Positions 1-9,236 are shown, counted from the stretch's first letter. The stretch is DNA of 64,000 nucleotides from Olsenella_L sp051876355 (GCA_051876355.1 JBJEHU010000061.1:3410-67409), one strand, 5' to 3'. Numbers and translations: made by a program. Notes: generated by a model not told the origin, from the sequence alone.

Positions 1-320
1 GAGAACCCCGGCGTCAGCTTCAAGTGATGATGCCATTATTCAATTGCCAGACGCATTGCCGTCTGGCCGCATAGAAGAACCACCTGCACCCACCGTACAG
101 CCGTTCGTGGCAATATTGGGTACCGTTCACGGAGGCTTCAGATAGCTTGGAGCATACAGAGGACCCTCAGGGGTAATGGATTTAACGTCACGAGGAACGC
201 GCTCTAGCGCGACCTCCGTGCATCCCGGGACATACATGGAAGCCCACCTGAACGTGGCAATCCTCCTCACAGCGGCCTGTATCTGCAATGTGCAGCAGGC
301 ATCTATTTGTGGAGGTAGCT
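1..320 (+). other. non-coding leader region with several hairpins, upstream of the aldehyde dehydrogenase
   Basis: I find no convincing gene here. An open frame from base 1 stops with TGA at 25-27 and could be the last codons of a gene lying outside the window. A 7-bp inverted repeat (46-52 with 61-67) could end that transcript. Downstream, CACGGAGG at 128-135 is exactly complementary to CCTCCGTG at 213-220. That pairing would enclose two further hairpins, ACCC/GGGT (163-174) and CGCGCT/AGCGCG (198-211). This resembles a multibranched 5' leader or a small RNA. I could not match it to a named riboswitch or RNA class. Confidence 0.45.
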
Positions 321-1823
321 ATGTCATTCTCAAAGGAATCGATTGGCACCATCAAGGACTCGTATGGCCTCTATATCGGCGGCAAGTGGGTCCCATCGAA
401 GGGCCAGGCAATCGATGTGTACTGCCCCGCTGACGGCCAGAAGCTGTCTGAGATCAGCGATGCAACGAACGACGAAGTGAATGAAGCTGTCGACGCTGCA
501 TGGAAGGCATTCGAGACCTGGGGCAAGTCGAAGCGCTCCGAACGTGTGCATGTGCTTCGTGCTGTCGCAGACAGGCTGGAGGAGCACGCCGAAGAGCTCG
601 CCGAGATCGAGACTCTGGACAACGGCAAGCCCATCCGCGAGACGAGGGCCATCGACGTGGCGTACTCCATCGACCAGTTCCGCTATTTCGCCTCGCTGCT
701 TGAAGCCGATGAAGGCGAAGTCAACAATATCGATGGCAACCTGCTGTCCCTTGTCGTCCGTGAGCCCATTGGTGTCGTGGGTCAGATCGTTCCTTGGAAC
801 TTCCCGTTCCTGATGGCCGCATGGAAGATCGCTCCTGTGCTTGCTGCCGGTGACTGCACGGTATTCAAGCCGTCGTCCACCACGAGCCTCTCGGTCCTCC
901 GCTTCGCTGAGCTGACCCAGGACATCATTCCTGCCGGCGTCTTCAATGTGATTACCGGCCGCGGCGGCACAGCTGGCCAGGCCCTGCTTGACAACCCGCG
1001 CATCAGCAAGCTCGCCTTCACCGGCTCCACGGCCGTCGGCGAGAATGTGGCTCAGGCTGCTGCAGAGAAGATCATTCCTGCCACGCTGGAGCTTGGCGGC
1101 AAGTCTGCGGACATCGTATTCCCGGACTGCCGTTGGGACCAGATGCTCGACGGCGTCCAGCTCGGCATCCTGTTCAACCAGGGCCAGGTCTGCTGCGCAG
1201 GCTCGAGGCTCTTCGTCCATGAGGACATCTACGACAAGTTCGTCCACGATATCGTGCCTGCCTTCCAGAGCGTGAAGGTCGGCCTGCCGTGGGAAGACGA
1301 CACGCAGATGGGTGCCCAGATCAACGAGAAGCAGCTCAACAAGATCCTGAACTATGTGAAGATCGGCGAGGAAGAAGGCTGCAAGGTCCTTACCGGTGGC
1401 CATCGCATCACGGAGGGCGCGCTTGCGAAGGGCGCCTTCATGGAGCCGACGATCCTCGAAGCTCCGAACAACAAGTGCCGTGTGGCCCAGGAAGAGATCT
1501 TCGGCCCGGTGGTCGTGCTGCAGAAGTTCCACGACGAGCAGGAAGTCCTGGACCTCGCGAACGACTCGAAGTACGGCCTTGCAGGCGCTGTCTGGACCAC
1601 GGATATCAACCGCGCACTGCGCGTGGCATCCGGCGTCCACACCGGCCGCATGTGGGTGAACACCTACAACATGATCCCTGCAGGTGCACCGTTCGGCGGC
1701 TACAAGCAGTCCGGCATCGGCCGTGAGACCGACCACCGTATCCTGGATGCCTACAGCCAGGTGAAGAACATCATGATCAACCTGAGCGAGGCCCCCAGCG
1801 GCTTCTTCCCGAAGAAGGCTTAG
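321..1823 (+). CDS. NAD(P)-dependent aldehyde dehydrogenase
   Basis: This is a 500-aa member of the aldehyde dehydrogenase superfamily, which oxidises an aldehyde to its acid with NAD(P)+ in the cytosol. The family signatures are visible: a PWNFP motif in the coenzyme domain, a Rossmann-region FTGSTAVG, the general base Glu257 in ELGGKS, the catalytic Cys291 in GQVCCAGSR and an EEIFGPV motif near the C-terminus. Full length is typical for the family. The ATG at 321 is preceded by GGAGG at 311-315, whereas an in-frame ATG 11 codons earlier has no good site. It is monocistronic, behind a 320-base leader and followed by a hairpin. The substrate cannot be told from the sequence. Confidence 0.93.
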   Translation: MSFSKESIGTIKDSYGLYIGGKWVPSKGQAIDVYCPADGQKLSEISDATNDEVNEAVDAAWKAFETWGKSKRSERVHVLRAVADRLEEHAEELAEIETLDNGKPIRETRAIDVAYSIDQFRYFASLLEADEGEVNNIDGNLLSLVVREPIGVVGQIVPWNFPFLMAAWKIAPVLAAGDCTVFKPSSTTSLSVLRFAELTQDIIPAGVFNVITGRGGTAGQALLDNPRISKLAFTGSTAVGENVAQAAAEKIIPATLELGGKSADIVFPDCRWDQMLDGVQLGILFNQGQVCCAGSRLFVHEDIYDKFVHDIVPAFQSVKVGLPWEDDTQMGAQINEKQLNKILNYVKIGEEEGCKVLTGGHRITEGALAKGAFMEPTILEAPNNKCRVAQEEIFGPVVVLQKFHDEQEVLDLANDSKYGLAGAVWTTDINRALRVASGVHTGRMWVNTYNMIPAGAPFGGYKQSGIGRETDHRILDAYSQVKNIMINLSEAPSGFFPKKA

Positions 1824-1911
1824 ACCAAGGCAGCCTACTCGTCTGACGCTCAGCATGAGCTATAGCTTCTGAACATCGATTGCGTCAGCACGAAAGATCA
1901 GCATCAGAAAT

Positions 1912-1946
1912 GCGCCCCGACCGGAATTCATATCCGATCGGGGCGC
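1912..1946. terminator. bidirectional hairpin terminator between the aldehyde dehydrogenase and galT
   Basis: A 13-bp GC-rich inverted repeat (1912-1924 with 1934-1946, one mismatch) lies between two genes that converge on it. T-rich stretches flank it on both sides, so it can serve both transcripts. Confidence 0.75.
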
Positions 1947-2003
1947 TTGCTTTCGTCGGAGAATGAGCCTGCTTCAGGGCTTCTCTGAACAGGAAGCTCA
2001 AAG

Positions 2004-3608
2004 CTACAGCGACTGGATGAAGCGGTCCTGTCCAGCACGTCCGGACTCGTCCCACTTGAAGACGCCGGCGTCCTCAAGGACATGCGAGAAGACCTCGCCG
2101 ACACCGTCCTTCACGATGGCAGAGACATTGTCCTCAGAGAGCTCTGGGTGCCTCGCGGCAAGCTCTTCTGCCCAGACGGCATGGGAGGCAGAGAGGCTGT
2201 CCTGCTCGAGCTCCTCTGCCGTCGCTCCCTTGATGAGCAGCTCCTCTGTGCGTCTGAGCTCAGGCACAAGACGAGGAGGGAGGATAGCCAGGCCCATGAC
2301 CTCGATGAGGCCGATGTTCTCGCGCTTGATGTGGTGCCACTGCTCATGCGGATGGAAGACGCCGAGGGGATGCTCCTTCGAGGTGATGTTGCACCTCAGG
2401 GCAAGATAGACCTCATAGGCACCCTCGTGCTTCCTGACGATAGGCGTCACGGTATTGTGCGCGCCCTCACGGTCATGGGAGACGATACCGAGGCTGGGGT
2501 CGTCCCATTCTCTCCAGCAGGAGATGATATGGTCTGCTGCATCGAGCACATCATCCCTGCTTTCTGACGTGAGCCTCAGCACGGAAAGCGGCCATTTCAG
2601 GACTTCACCCTTGATGGCAGGATAGCCAGGAAGCGCGAACTCCTCTGCCGTCTCTGCCTTCATCATCGCGAACTCGTGCCTGCCGCCCTGGTAGTGGTCA
2701 TGCGAGAGGATGGAGCCTCCCACGATCGGAAGATCGGCATTCGAGCCAATGAAGTAGTGGGGGAAGAGGTCCACGAAGTCGAGGAGGCAGGAAAGCGATG
2801 CCCTGTCCACATGCATCGGGCGATGATGGGCGCTCATTGCAATGCAGTGCTCATTGAAGTAGGCGTAAGGGGAGTACTGGAAGCCCCAGCGCTCGCCGCC
2901 GAGCTCAATCGGGATGATGCGGAGGTTCTGGCGTGCCGGATGGGCGCCGAAAGCATCGGATGCCGGACGTCCAGGATAGCCTTCGTTCTCGATGCAGAGC
3001 TGGCAGGCAGGATACTTCTCGCCGGCAGGCGCCTTTCCCGCAGCAGCTATTTCTCGGGGATCCTTTTCCGGCTTCGAGAGATTGATCGTGATCTCGAGAG
3101 GGCCGAATTCGCTCTCATGCGTCCAGCAGATATTCCGGGCGATGGCAGAGCGCCTCACGTAGCCGGCGTCGCAGCAGAGGCCATAGAACCAGTCCGTCGC
3201 TTCCTTCGGACCCTTGTCCTTCGCACGTGCCCTGAACTCCTTGGAGACGGCAGAGGGACGCGGCATGAGCCGCCCCATGATCTCCATTGCGATGCGGTCA
3301 CGTCCCGATGCCGTATTCTCTTCCTTGCCGGCAGCGATTGCATGCTCGGCCAGTGTGGCAAGAAGCTTGTCAGGCACCTCAGATGTGGCGGAAGGGGAGA
3401 CGTGGGCATCTTCTGCATCCTCTGCAAGCGCCCAACCATCATCAGGACCAGGTCCCGTCGCACCCACGGCCGCAAGCACGCTGTTGTAGGCCCAGATGCG
3501 GTCCTCCCAGCCCATGAGCCCATGGACTGCAGCATAATCGCAGATGCCTTCTGCAGCTGCGACAAGTTCGTTTTCTGGCATGTCCTGCATCCTTTCCGCT
3601 ACTTCCAC
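2004..3608 (-). CDS. galT: UTP/UDP-glucose-hexose-1-phosphate uridylyltransferase, class II GalT
   Basis: This 534-aa protein is a class II galactose-1-phosphate uridylyltransferase, the type found mainly in Bacillota. It exchanges UMP between UDP-glucose and galactose-1-phosphate in the Leloir pathway. The length and motifs such as ILSHDHYQGGRHEF and GVFHPHEQWHHI fit the family. The longest frame starts with GTG at 3608, preceded by AGAGGGG and overlapping the galK stop by 10 bases; in-frame ATG codons at 3590 and 3581 are alternatives. It is the last gene of galM-galK-galT. Confidence 0.92.
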   Translation of the reverse strand: MEVAERMQDMPENELVAAAEGICDYAAVHGLMGWEDRIWAYNSVLAAVGATGPGPDDGWALAEDAEDAHVSPSATSEVPDKLLATLAEHAIAAGKEENTASGRDRIAMEIMGRLMPRPSAVSKEFRARAKDKGPKEATDWFYGLCCDAGYVRRSAIARNICWTHESEFGPLEITINLSKPEKDPREIAAAGKAPAGEKYPACQLCIENEGYPGRPASDAFGAHPARQNLRIIPIELGGERWGFQYSPYAYFNEHCIAMSAHHRPMHVDRASLSCLLDFVDLFPHYFIGSNADLPIVGGSILSHDHYQGGRHEFAMMKAETAEEFALPGYPAIKGEVLKWPLSVLRLTSESRDDVLDAADHIISCWREWDDPSLGIVSHDREGAHNTVTPIVRKHEGAYEVYLALRCNITSKEHPLGVFHPHEQWHHIKRENIGLIEVMGLAILPPRLVPELRRTEELLIKGATAEELEQDSLSASHAVWAEELAARHPELSEDNVSAIVKDGVGEVFSHVLEDAGVFKWDESGRAGQDRFIQSL

Positions 3609-4810
3609 GATGCATACGCCCCTCTGTCAGCGATGTGATAGCGCCTGCTTGCACCGTCGCCGAGCCAGGCGTCCATCTGCCTCTGGAAACGGTCTGCCTC
3701 CTCGGCAGGCACGAAGCACTGGATCGTGCCGCCGAAGCCGCCGCCGTGGATGCGGCATGCTCCCTTGCCTTCGAGGATACGCTCGGCGAGGGCAAGCGCG
3801 ACCATCGCAGGCTGCTCGGCAGCGCCGGTCGTCACGTTCTGGAGATACATGGCAGAGCTCTTGCCGGATTCTGCGGTATAGGCGAGGAACTCCTCGATCT
3901 TGCCTTCCTGGAGCGCTTCCCATCTCAGCTGCACGAGACGGTCCTCGTTCCAGTAGTGGAGGGCACGAAGCACCGGCCTGTCGCCGAGCTTCTCGCGCAG
4001 CGCAGGCACGCTCTCGAGGAACTTCTGCTCATCCACATCGGCCAGACGGCTCCCGCCGAAGGCATGTGCCACTTCCTGCATCTCCTGTGGGATGGCAGCA
4101 TAGGCATCAGTCAGATCCTCATGGCCTGCTCCGACCTTCACGAGGATGAGCGAGTAGCCTGCATCCTCGAAGTCATACACGAGCTTCTCTGCCTTCGGAT
4201 TCCCACTGTCCTTGAAGTCGATGAAGGCAAGGCCGCCGAGGCAGACCGATGCCTGGTCCATGAGGCCACAGGGCTTGCCGAAGTAGACGTTCTCCACCTT
4301 CTGGCTCATGCGGGCAAGGGAAAGCGCATCGTAGCTCCTTCCCTCCCAGAGCGCCTCCATTGCGCGACCGAGCGCAGCCTCGATAGCGGCAGAGGAGGAA
4401 AGGCCGCCGCCGACAGGAATCGTGCTCGTGAGCGCGATATCGAAGCCGGAAGGGGTCCTTCCGTCCTCTGCCATAAATGCAGCCATGCCGCGCACAAGGG
4501 ATGCGGTCGTATTCTTCTCGTCTGCGTGAACGGAAAGGTCTTCGAGGCCGACCGTCACGAGCGGATAGCCATCGCTTGCAAGGCGGATCTCGTTGCTGTC
4601 ACGCGGCACTGCCACCGCATCGATTGCGACATCGAGGGCACCGGCAATGACATGGCCACCCTCGTGATCGGTATGATTTCCGGCAATCTCGGAGCGTCCC
4701 GGCGCGTGCACCAAGAGAAGCTGCCTGCCAGCTTCCGGCTTTCCGAATGCCTCTTCGAAGACCTCGTGCGCCCGCATGATGCCTTCCTGCTTGCTCTCTT
4801 CCATATCCAT
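3599..4810 (-). CDS. galK: galactokinase
   Basis: A 403-aa GHMP-family kinase that phosphorylates galactose at C1 with ATP. The N-terminal galactokinase signature GRSEIAGNHTDHEGGHV and the ATP-binding GGLSSSAA loop are intact, as is the C-terminal GGGFGGT motif. Length is normal for GalK. It lies between galM (36-base gap) and galT (10-base overlap), so the three enzymes are probably translated from one message. Confidence 0.95.
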   Translation of the reverse strand: MDMEESKQEGIMRAHEVFEEAFGKPEAGRQLLLVHAPGRSEIAGNHTDHEGGHVIAGALDVAIDAVAVPRDSNEIRLASDGYPLVTVGLEDLSVHADEKNTTASLVRGMAAFMAEDGRTPSGFDIALTSTIPVGGGLSSSAAIEAALGRAMEALWEGRSYDALSLARMSQKVENVYFGKPCGLMDQASVCLGGLAFIDFKDSGNPKAEKLVYDFEDAGYSLILVKVGAGHEDLTDAYAAIPQEMQEVAHAFGGSRLADVDEQKFLESVPALREKLGDRPVLRALHYWNEDRLVQLRWEALQEGKIEEFLAYTAESGKSSAMYLQNVTTGAAEQPAMVALALAERILEGKGACRIHGGGFGGTIQCFVPAEEADRFQRQMDAWLGDGASRRYHIADRGAYASWK

Positions 4811-4846
4811 CCTCTCTTCCAGGCAGTGATTCCTGCCGCTGCTCTT

Positions 4847-5923
4847 CTAGTCCTTCTGTGCAGTACCGAGCTTCCATGCAATATCAAGCTCGTAGGGATG
4901 CTCTGGCGTGCAGATGGGATGCGGCCACGTTGGCCTGTTTGCACAGTTCGGGAAGTACTCCGCTTCGAGCGCAAAGCCCGAGCCCTGCGTATAGCGGGCT
5001 CCATCTTTCGCGTCCCTATCATCGAGCCAGTTGCCCGTATAGAGCTGCATGCCGGGAGCAGAGGTCCAGAACTCGAGCGTGCGTCCGCTCCTTGGATCTT
5101 CCGCTGCAAGGGCACGCCTGAGTCTGCCATCGGGCTCCCAGTTCCTGATGCAGAAGCAGTGGTCGTAGCCGCGGGCACACTTGAGCTGCACGTTCTTTTC
5201 ATCGATATCACGGGAAAGCGGCTTTGCCACTCTGAAGTCGAAAGGCGTTCCTGCAACTAGCTGCGGCGTGTCTTCGGTCACAAGGTCATCCTCAACCGGG
5301 ATATATTCGTCTGCAGAAATCTGTGCCACAGCATCGAGCGCCGTTCCTCCTGCGTGCCCTGCAAGATTGAAATACGTGTGGTTCGTCATGTTCACGAACG
5401 TCTCTTTGTCGCTTTCGCAGCGATAGGAGATCGTGACCTTATATCCGCGATCTTCTTCAGCAAGCGCGAAGCGTGCCGTGAAATGGCGCGCGCCAGGAAG
5501 TCCCAGCTCCCCATCCCTCAGCTCTGTCCCGAGCGTCACCGCCGCTTCTTCTGTCTTCTCGAGCTGCCAGAGCCTCTTGTGGAGGCCGGCCGTCAGGCTC
5601 GAATGGAGATTGTTCCTCAGGTCCGGACCGTCATTCTTCTCGAGCGTATAGACCTTGCCGGAAAGCGGGACATGCGCACCCTCGGTCCTGTTTGCCACAG
5701 GACCGATTGTGCACCCATAGCAGGCCGGGTCGTCGAGATACCCATGGACGGTCGGCATGCCGAGGACGATGTCAGCCACCTGGCCTTCCGCATCGGGAAC
5801 GCGGAGGCCTATGACGGTCGCTCCGAAATCAGAGACGGAAAGCTCTGCTGCTCCTGCCTTCAGGTTGTAGCGTGTGGCTGCCCCACCACTGGGCAGCGAT
5901 CCGAACGAAGATGTGTCGACCAT
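4847..5923 (-). CDS. galM: aldose 1-epimerase (galactose mutarotase)
   Basis: A 358-aa mutarotase that interconverts the alpha and beta anomers of galactose and feeds galactokinase. The NHTYFNLAGH motif carries the catalytic histidine, and a LEAEYFPN stretch near the C-terminus holds the family's conserved glutamate. The start is supported by GGGAGG just upstream of the ATG. It is the first gene of the galactose operon and faces a LacI-type regulator across a 130-base gap that holds a promoter with an overlapping operator-like palindrome. Confidence 0.94.
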   Translation of the reverse strand: MVDTSSFGSLPSGGAATRYNLKAGAAELSVSDFGATVIGLRVPDAEGQVADIVLGMPTVHGYLDDPACYGCTIGPVANRTEGAHVPLSGKVYTLEKNDGPDLRNNLHSSLTAGLHKRLWQLEKTEEAAVTLGTELRDGELGLPGARHFTARFALAEEDRGYKVTISYRCESDKETFVNMTNHTYFNLAGHAGGTALDAVAQISADEYIPVEDDLVTEDTPQLVAGTPFDFRVAKPLSRDIDEKNVQLKCARGYDHCFCIRNWEPDGRLRRALAAEDPRSGRTLEFWTSAPGMQLYTGNWLDDRDAKDGARYTQGSGFALEAEYFPNCANRPTWPHPICTPEHPYELDIAWKLGTAQKD

Positions 5924-5948
5924 GAGGTCCCTCCCGATTGAAGCCTTA

Positions 5949-5976
5949 AGGATATGTTAACGTACTCATAGCGCAA
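5949..5976 (-). promoter_or_regulatory. putative gal operon promoter with overlapping operator-like palindrome
   Basis: Read on the minus strand, TTGCGC (5971-5976) and TATCCT (5949-5954) are 16 bases apart and could be the -35 and -10 elements for galM. An imperfect palindrome with a GTTAAC core (5953-5964) overlaps the -10 and spacer, the position expected for a LacI-family operator. A second weak repeat, ACCTT-N5-AAGGT, lies at 5994-6008. Assignment to the adjacent regulator is inference. Confidence 0.45.
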
Positions 5977-6053
5977 TGCCTGCGGAAATGCGGACCTTGT
6001 GATAAGGTTTCAGCGGATGGACGCAATTGACGGGGGAGCGGCAGGAGGAAACG

Positions 6054-7070
6054 ATGGCAAGACGTGCAGGACAGACACGGCCGGTCTCGGCTGCCGATGT
6101 GGCACGCGCTGCCGGCGTCTCCCAGCAGACCGTCTCCCGTGTCGTCAACAACCAGCCAAATGTGAGCGAACGGACGCGCAAGGCCGTGACCGAGGCGATG
6201 GAAGAGCTCGGCTTCCGGCCGAACTTCGCTGGCCGTTCTCTTCGAAGCGGCCGCTACCATTCCGTCGGCCTCTCCATCTACAACATCACGCAGTATGGCA
6301 ACCTGTCGACGCTCGACGGCATCGCAAGTGCAGCACGGTCTCACGGCTATGCCATAACGATGGAAGAGGAGCGCGACGACAGCCCGATCTCGCTCGAGGT
6401 GACGACGAGGCGCATGCTGGCGCTGCCGGTCGATGCGATGATTGCAAGCATGAGCATCAAGGCAGGGGACTTCGAGACGTACCGTCCTGCTGCAGGACTA
6501 GGCTGCGTGCTCCTCACGATGTATCCGCATCCTTCCTGCACGACTGTCGATTCCGACCAGTATGGGTGCTCCCGCCTCGTTATGGACCATCTCCTTGCCC
6601 ATGGGCACCAGGAGATCCGCTTCGTCGCCGGCCCTTCCTTCTCGGTCGATTCGCGCTTCCGCGAGAAGGGATGGCGGGACGCTCTCGAGGAGCATAGCCT
6701 CCCTGTCGCAGAACCCATTGCCGGGGACTGGACGGCTGACTCGGGCTATGAGGCGGGCTGCCTTCTGGCGAAGGATGAGAAGGCAACTGCGATCTATGCT
6801 GCCAACGACCAGATGGCCTTGGGTGTCATCTGTGCCCTCGAAGATGCAGGAAAGAGCGTCCCGGATGATGTGAGCGTTGTCGGCGTCGATGATTCTCTCG
6901 GCAGCATGGTGCCCAAGAACAGGCTCACGACGGTCCGCTTCGATATGTTCCAGCGTGGCACCCGTGCCTTCGAGGAAGCGCTCAAGGCGGGAGAGCCAGG
7001 ATATGAAGTGCAGGCTATCCGCATTCCCGGCACCCTTATCGAGCGCTCTACGGTGCGCGACATCAGATAG
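6054..7070 (+). CDS. LacI/GalR family transcriptional regulator
   Basis: A 338-aa regulator with an N-terminal LacI helix-turn-helix (VSAADVARAAGVSQQTVSRV, about residues 11-30) and a periplasmic-binding-protein-like effector domain. The ATG at 6054 has AGGAGGA at 6043-6049; a TTG nine codons upstream is less likely. It is transcribed away from galM, so control of the galactose operon is the obvious hypothesis. The effector is not known from sequence. Confidence 0.92.
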   Translation: MARRAGQTRPVSAADVARAAGVSQQTVSRVVNNQPNVSERTRKAVTEAMEELGFRPNFAGRSLRSGRYHSVGLSIYNITQYGNLSTLDGIASAARSHGYAITMEEERDDSPISLEVTTRRMLALPVDAMIASMSIKAGDFETYRPAAGLGCVLLTMYPHPSCTTVDSDQYGCSRLVMDHLLAHGHQEIRFVAGPSFSVDSRFREKGWRDALEEHSLPVAEPIAGDWTADSGYEAGCLLAKDEKATAIYAANDQMALGVICALEDAGKSVPDDVSVVGVDDSLGSMVPKNRLTTVRFDMFQRGTRAFEEALKAGEPGYEVQAIRIPGTLIERSTVRDIR

Positions 7071-7128
7071 CGCATCCGCCCTCTCGGGTACAATGATGCC
7101 GTACGCAATTTCTCGGAAGGAACCTTCT

Positions 7129-7353
7129 GTGTTCATAGCTCTGTTCTCGACGGTATTCGGCATCTGGCTCATAGGCTGCATCATTGCCTTCTTCTTCAAG
7201 CTTGTCTGGTGGACGTTCGCGTTCGCCTTCAAGGCACTTGGCTGGCTCATCCTTGCCTGCATCGTGCTGGCGCTCCTGAGCGTCCCCTTCTTTGCCGGCG
7301 TCATTGCCTGCGGCGCCCTTCTCGCTGCGCTTGTGCATGCCGGCGCCCACTAG
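7129..7353 (+). CDS. small membrane protein
   Basis: A 74-aa hydrophobic protein beginning with GTG at 7129, after GGAAGG. Two long hydrophobic stretches span nearly the whole protein (about residues 3-28 and 34-68), so it is predicted to sit in the membrane with short ends. I do not recognise the family. Its stop lies one base before the ATG of the following metallopeptidase-fold gene, so the two are probably co-translated. Confidence 0.6.
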   Translation: MFIALFSTVFGIWLIGCIIAFFFKLVWWTFAFAFKALGWLILACIVLALLSVPFFAGVIACGALLAALVHAGAH

Positions 7354-7354
7354 G

Positions 7355-8101
7355 ATGGCAGCGAAGAAAGGGCCTTCCTTCATCCTCCATGCCGGAACGG
7401 TTCCGGTGGAAGTCACGAGACGCCGTGTCCGCAACCTCAATCTCCGCGTGACCCGCGATGGACGCTGCGTCATGTCCATCCCTCTGCCGTGCTCGCTCGC
7501 CTTTGCCCAGTCGTTCCTGGATGAGCGTGAAGGATGGGTCCAGGAGAAGATGGCTGCTGCAGAAAGAAGGATCCAGAAGGCATCCGAAGAGCGCTATCTG
7601 GAAGGCTCGGCTACGATGCTCTGGGGCGAGCCTTATGAGGTGAAGCTCAGGCAGGCTGAAGGCCGAAGGCAGTCTGTCTCGTTCGATCCAGACACGAAGA
7701 CCGTGACCCTCACGCTTGCACAGCCTGGTCTCGAAGATAGCGATGAGGGATCCCGCCTCCGCCATGCTGCCATCGCCGCCGTCAGAAAGCTTGCCCTCGA
7801 AGCTCGCCTTCCCGAGCTTGCTGCCGAGGCAGAAGAGCGGGCGGGCGTGCACGCAGCAGGCTGGCACGTGCGCGACATGAAGACGAAGTGGGGTTCCTGC
7901 TCGACCGGCACAGGACAGATCCGTCTCGCCTCATCGCTTGCCGCCTATCCCTCCTTCTGTGCTGAGGCGGTTGCCTGCCATGAAGCATGCCATCTCATCG
8001 TTCCGAACCATAGCGCTGCCTTCTACCGAGAGCTCTCCCGCACCTATCCAGAGTGGAAGCAGGTACGCCAATATCTCAGGGATGCGCCAAGGCCTGCCTG
8101 A
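7355..8101 (+). CDS. YgjP-like metal-dependent hydrolase (DUF45 / WLM fold)
   Basis: A 248-aa protein of the YgjP/DUF45 family. Members have a gluzincin-like fold. The zinc motif HEACH is at residues 209-213 (VACHEACHLIVPNHSAAFY), with a third histidine at 219 as a likely extra ligand. The sequence WGSCSTGTGQIRLAS is also typical of the family. The ATG at 7355 follows the previous stop by one base. The E. coli homologue has been linked to pyrophosphatase activity, but the substrate here is unknown. Confidence 0.85.
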   Translation: MAAKKGPSFILHAGTVPVEVTRRRVRNLNLRVTRDGRCVMSIPLPCSLAFAQSFLDEREGWVQEKMAAAERRIQKASEERYLEGSATMLWGEPYEVKLRQAEGRRQSVSFDPDTKTVTLTLAQPGLEDSDEGSRLRHAAIAAVRKLALEARLPELAAEAEERAGVHAAGWHVRDMKTKWGSCSTGTGQIRLASSLAAYPSFCAEAVACHEACHLIVPNHSAAFYRELSRTYPEWKQVRQYLRDAPRPA

Positions 8102-8196
8102 CAGACGCTCTCGTTTCTTCTGCGTTTACACCCCTTTCCGCAAAGTTCCAAAGCTGGCATGCTTGAAGGGCTGGACTAGATGGCAAGGAGGCAGCA

Positions 8197-8658
8197 ATGG
8201 CAGAGCTTGGGACCAAAGAGCTGAGACGGCTCTTCGCAGAAGACCATTTCGCAAGCGATGCCTGCGGCTGCAGGATCGAAGAGGCATATGCCGGATATGC
8301 ACGCGTGAGCTTCGAGGTGGAGAAGCGCCACAGAAACCAGCGCAATGAGGTGATGGGCGGCGCCATCTTCACGCTCGGCGATTTCGCGATAGCCGTCGCC
8401 TCGAATGCGACGGGCACGGCACACGTGGCCGTGAGCTGCACGATAGAATTCCTGACGACCGTCAAGGGCACGCGTCTCATCGCAGAGGCGAAGGCCGAAC
8501 GCGATGGCCGCCATCTTGCCTTCTATTCGGCCAGGATCGAAGACGAGCTCGGCACCTATGTCGCGCGCATGAGCTCGACAGGATTTGCAGTAGGAGAGAT
8601 TCCTGAAGAGGTGCTTTCCCGCATCTCGGATGGGACTGAAAGGGAGAAGGAAGCATGA
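8197..8658 (+). CDS. PaaI-family hotdog thioesterase
   Basis: A 153-aa hotdog-fold protein. The pattern HRNQRNEVMGGAIFTLGDFA followed by CTIEFLTTVKG is that of PaaI/YbgC-type acyl-CoA thioesterases. An AAGGAGG site precedes the ATG. Its stop overlaps the start of the next gene (ATGA), so the two are translationally coupled. The acyl substrate is not predictable. Confidence 0.88.
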   Translation: MAELGTKELRRLFAEDHFASDACGCRIEEAYAGYARVSFEVEKRHRNQRNEVMGGAIFTLGDFAIAVASNATGTAHVAVSCTIEFLTTVKGTRLIAEAKAERDGRHLAFYSARIEDELGTYVARMSSTGFAVGEIPEEVLSRISDGTEREKEA

Positions 8659-9209
8659 AGAAGGATACGGCAGTTCTCGTGATCGATGTCCTCGTCTCTG
8701 GCGAGGATGACACGCTCTACAAGCAGGATCCTGCAGAGGCGGCGCTTGTCAAAAAGGCAGTCGAGGTCGTCGATGCGGCACGCGCGGCTGAAGTTCCGGT
8801 GATCTTCCTCTGCGACCAGCATATCAAGGGCGTGGACAAGGAGCTCGAGCTCTGGGGAGACCACGGCCTTAAGGGCGACGCCCGTCCGAATCCCGAGCTC
8901 AGGGCAGGATCGGGTGCGCTTGACTTCATCATCCCGAAGAGGCGCTATTCGGGATTCTTCGGCACGGACCTCGACCTCACGCTCCGTGAGCTCGGCGTGA
9001 AGAAGCTCATTGTCGTCGGCGAGGATACGAACATCTGCGTGCTCCACACGCTTGCCGATGCCTGGAACTTGGGCTACGAGACAGAAGTCGTCACGGACGC
9101 GACGAGGACATTCCTCATCGGGACGCAGGAAGGCGCCCTCGAGCACATGAAGAAGTGCTTCGGGACCGTTCCTGTCACTGCTGCCGAAGCTGCTGCAGAG
9201 CTTGCATAG
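8655..9209 (+). CDS. cysteine hydrolase, isochorismatase/nicotinamidase family
   Basis: A 184-aa isochorismatase-like hydrolase. The Asp-Lys-Cys catalytic triad can be placed at Asp11 (VLVIDVL), Lys95 (IIPKRRYSGFFGT) and Cys128 (GEDTNICVLHTL). Metal-site residues resembling nicotinamidase are present (CDQH at 53-56), so PncA-like deamidation of nicotinamide is one option. It overlaps the thioesterase gene by four bases and is followed by a terminator. Confidence 0.85.
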   Translation: MKKDTAVLVIDVLVSGEDDTLYKQDPAEAALVKKAVEVVDAARAAEVPVIFLCDQHIKGVDKELELWGDHGLKGDARPNPELRAGSGALDFIIPKRRYSGFFGTDLDLTLRELGVKKLIVVGEDTNICVLHTLADAWNLGYETEVVTDATRTFLIGTQEGALEHMKKCFGTVPVTAAEAAAELA

Positions 9210-9236
9210 CCAATATTCCGTATATGAATGAACGAT

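Noticed and set aside
1..27. Possible last codons of an upstream gene
   Set aside because: Eight codons ending in TGA are too few to support a coding call.
176..433. 85-codon open frame overlapping the aldehyde dehydrogenase start
   Set aside because: It runs through the ribosome site and into the dehydrogenase in another frame. Composition and overlap argue against a gene.
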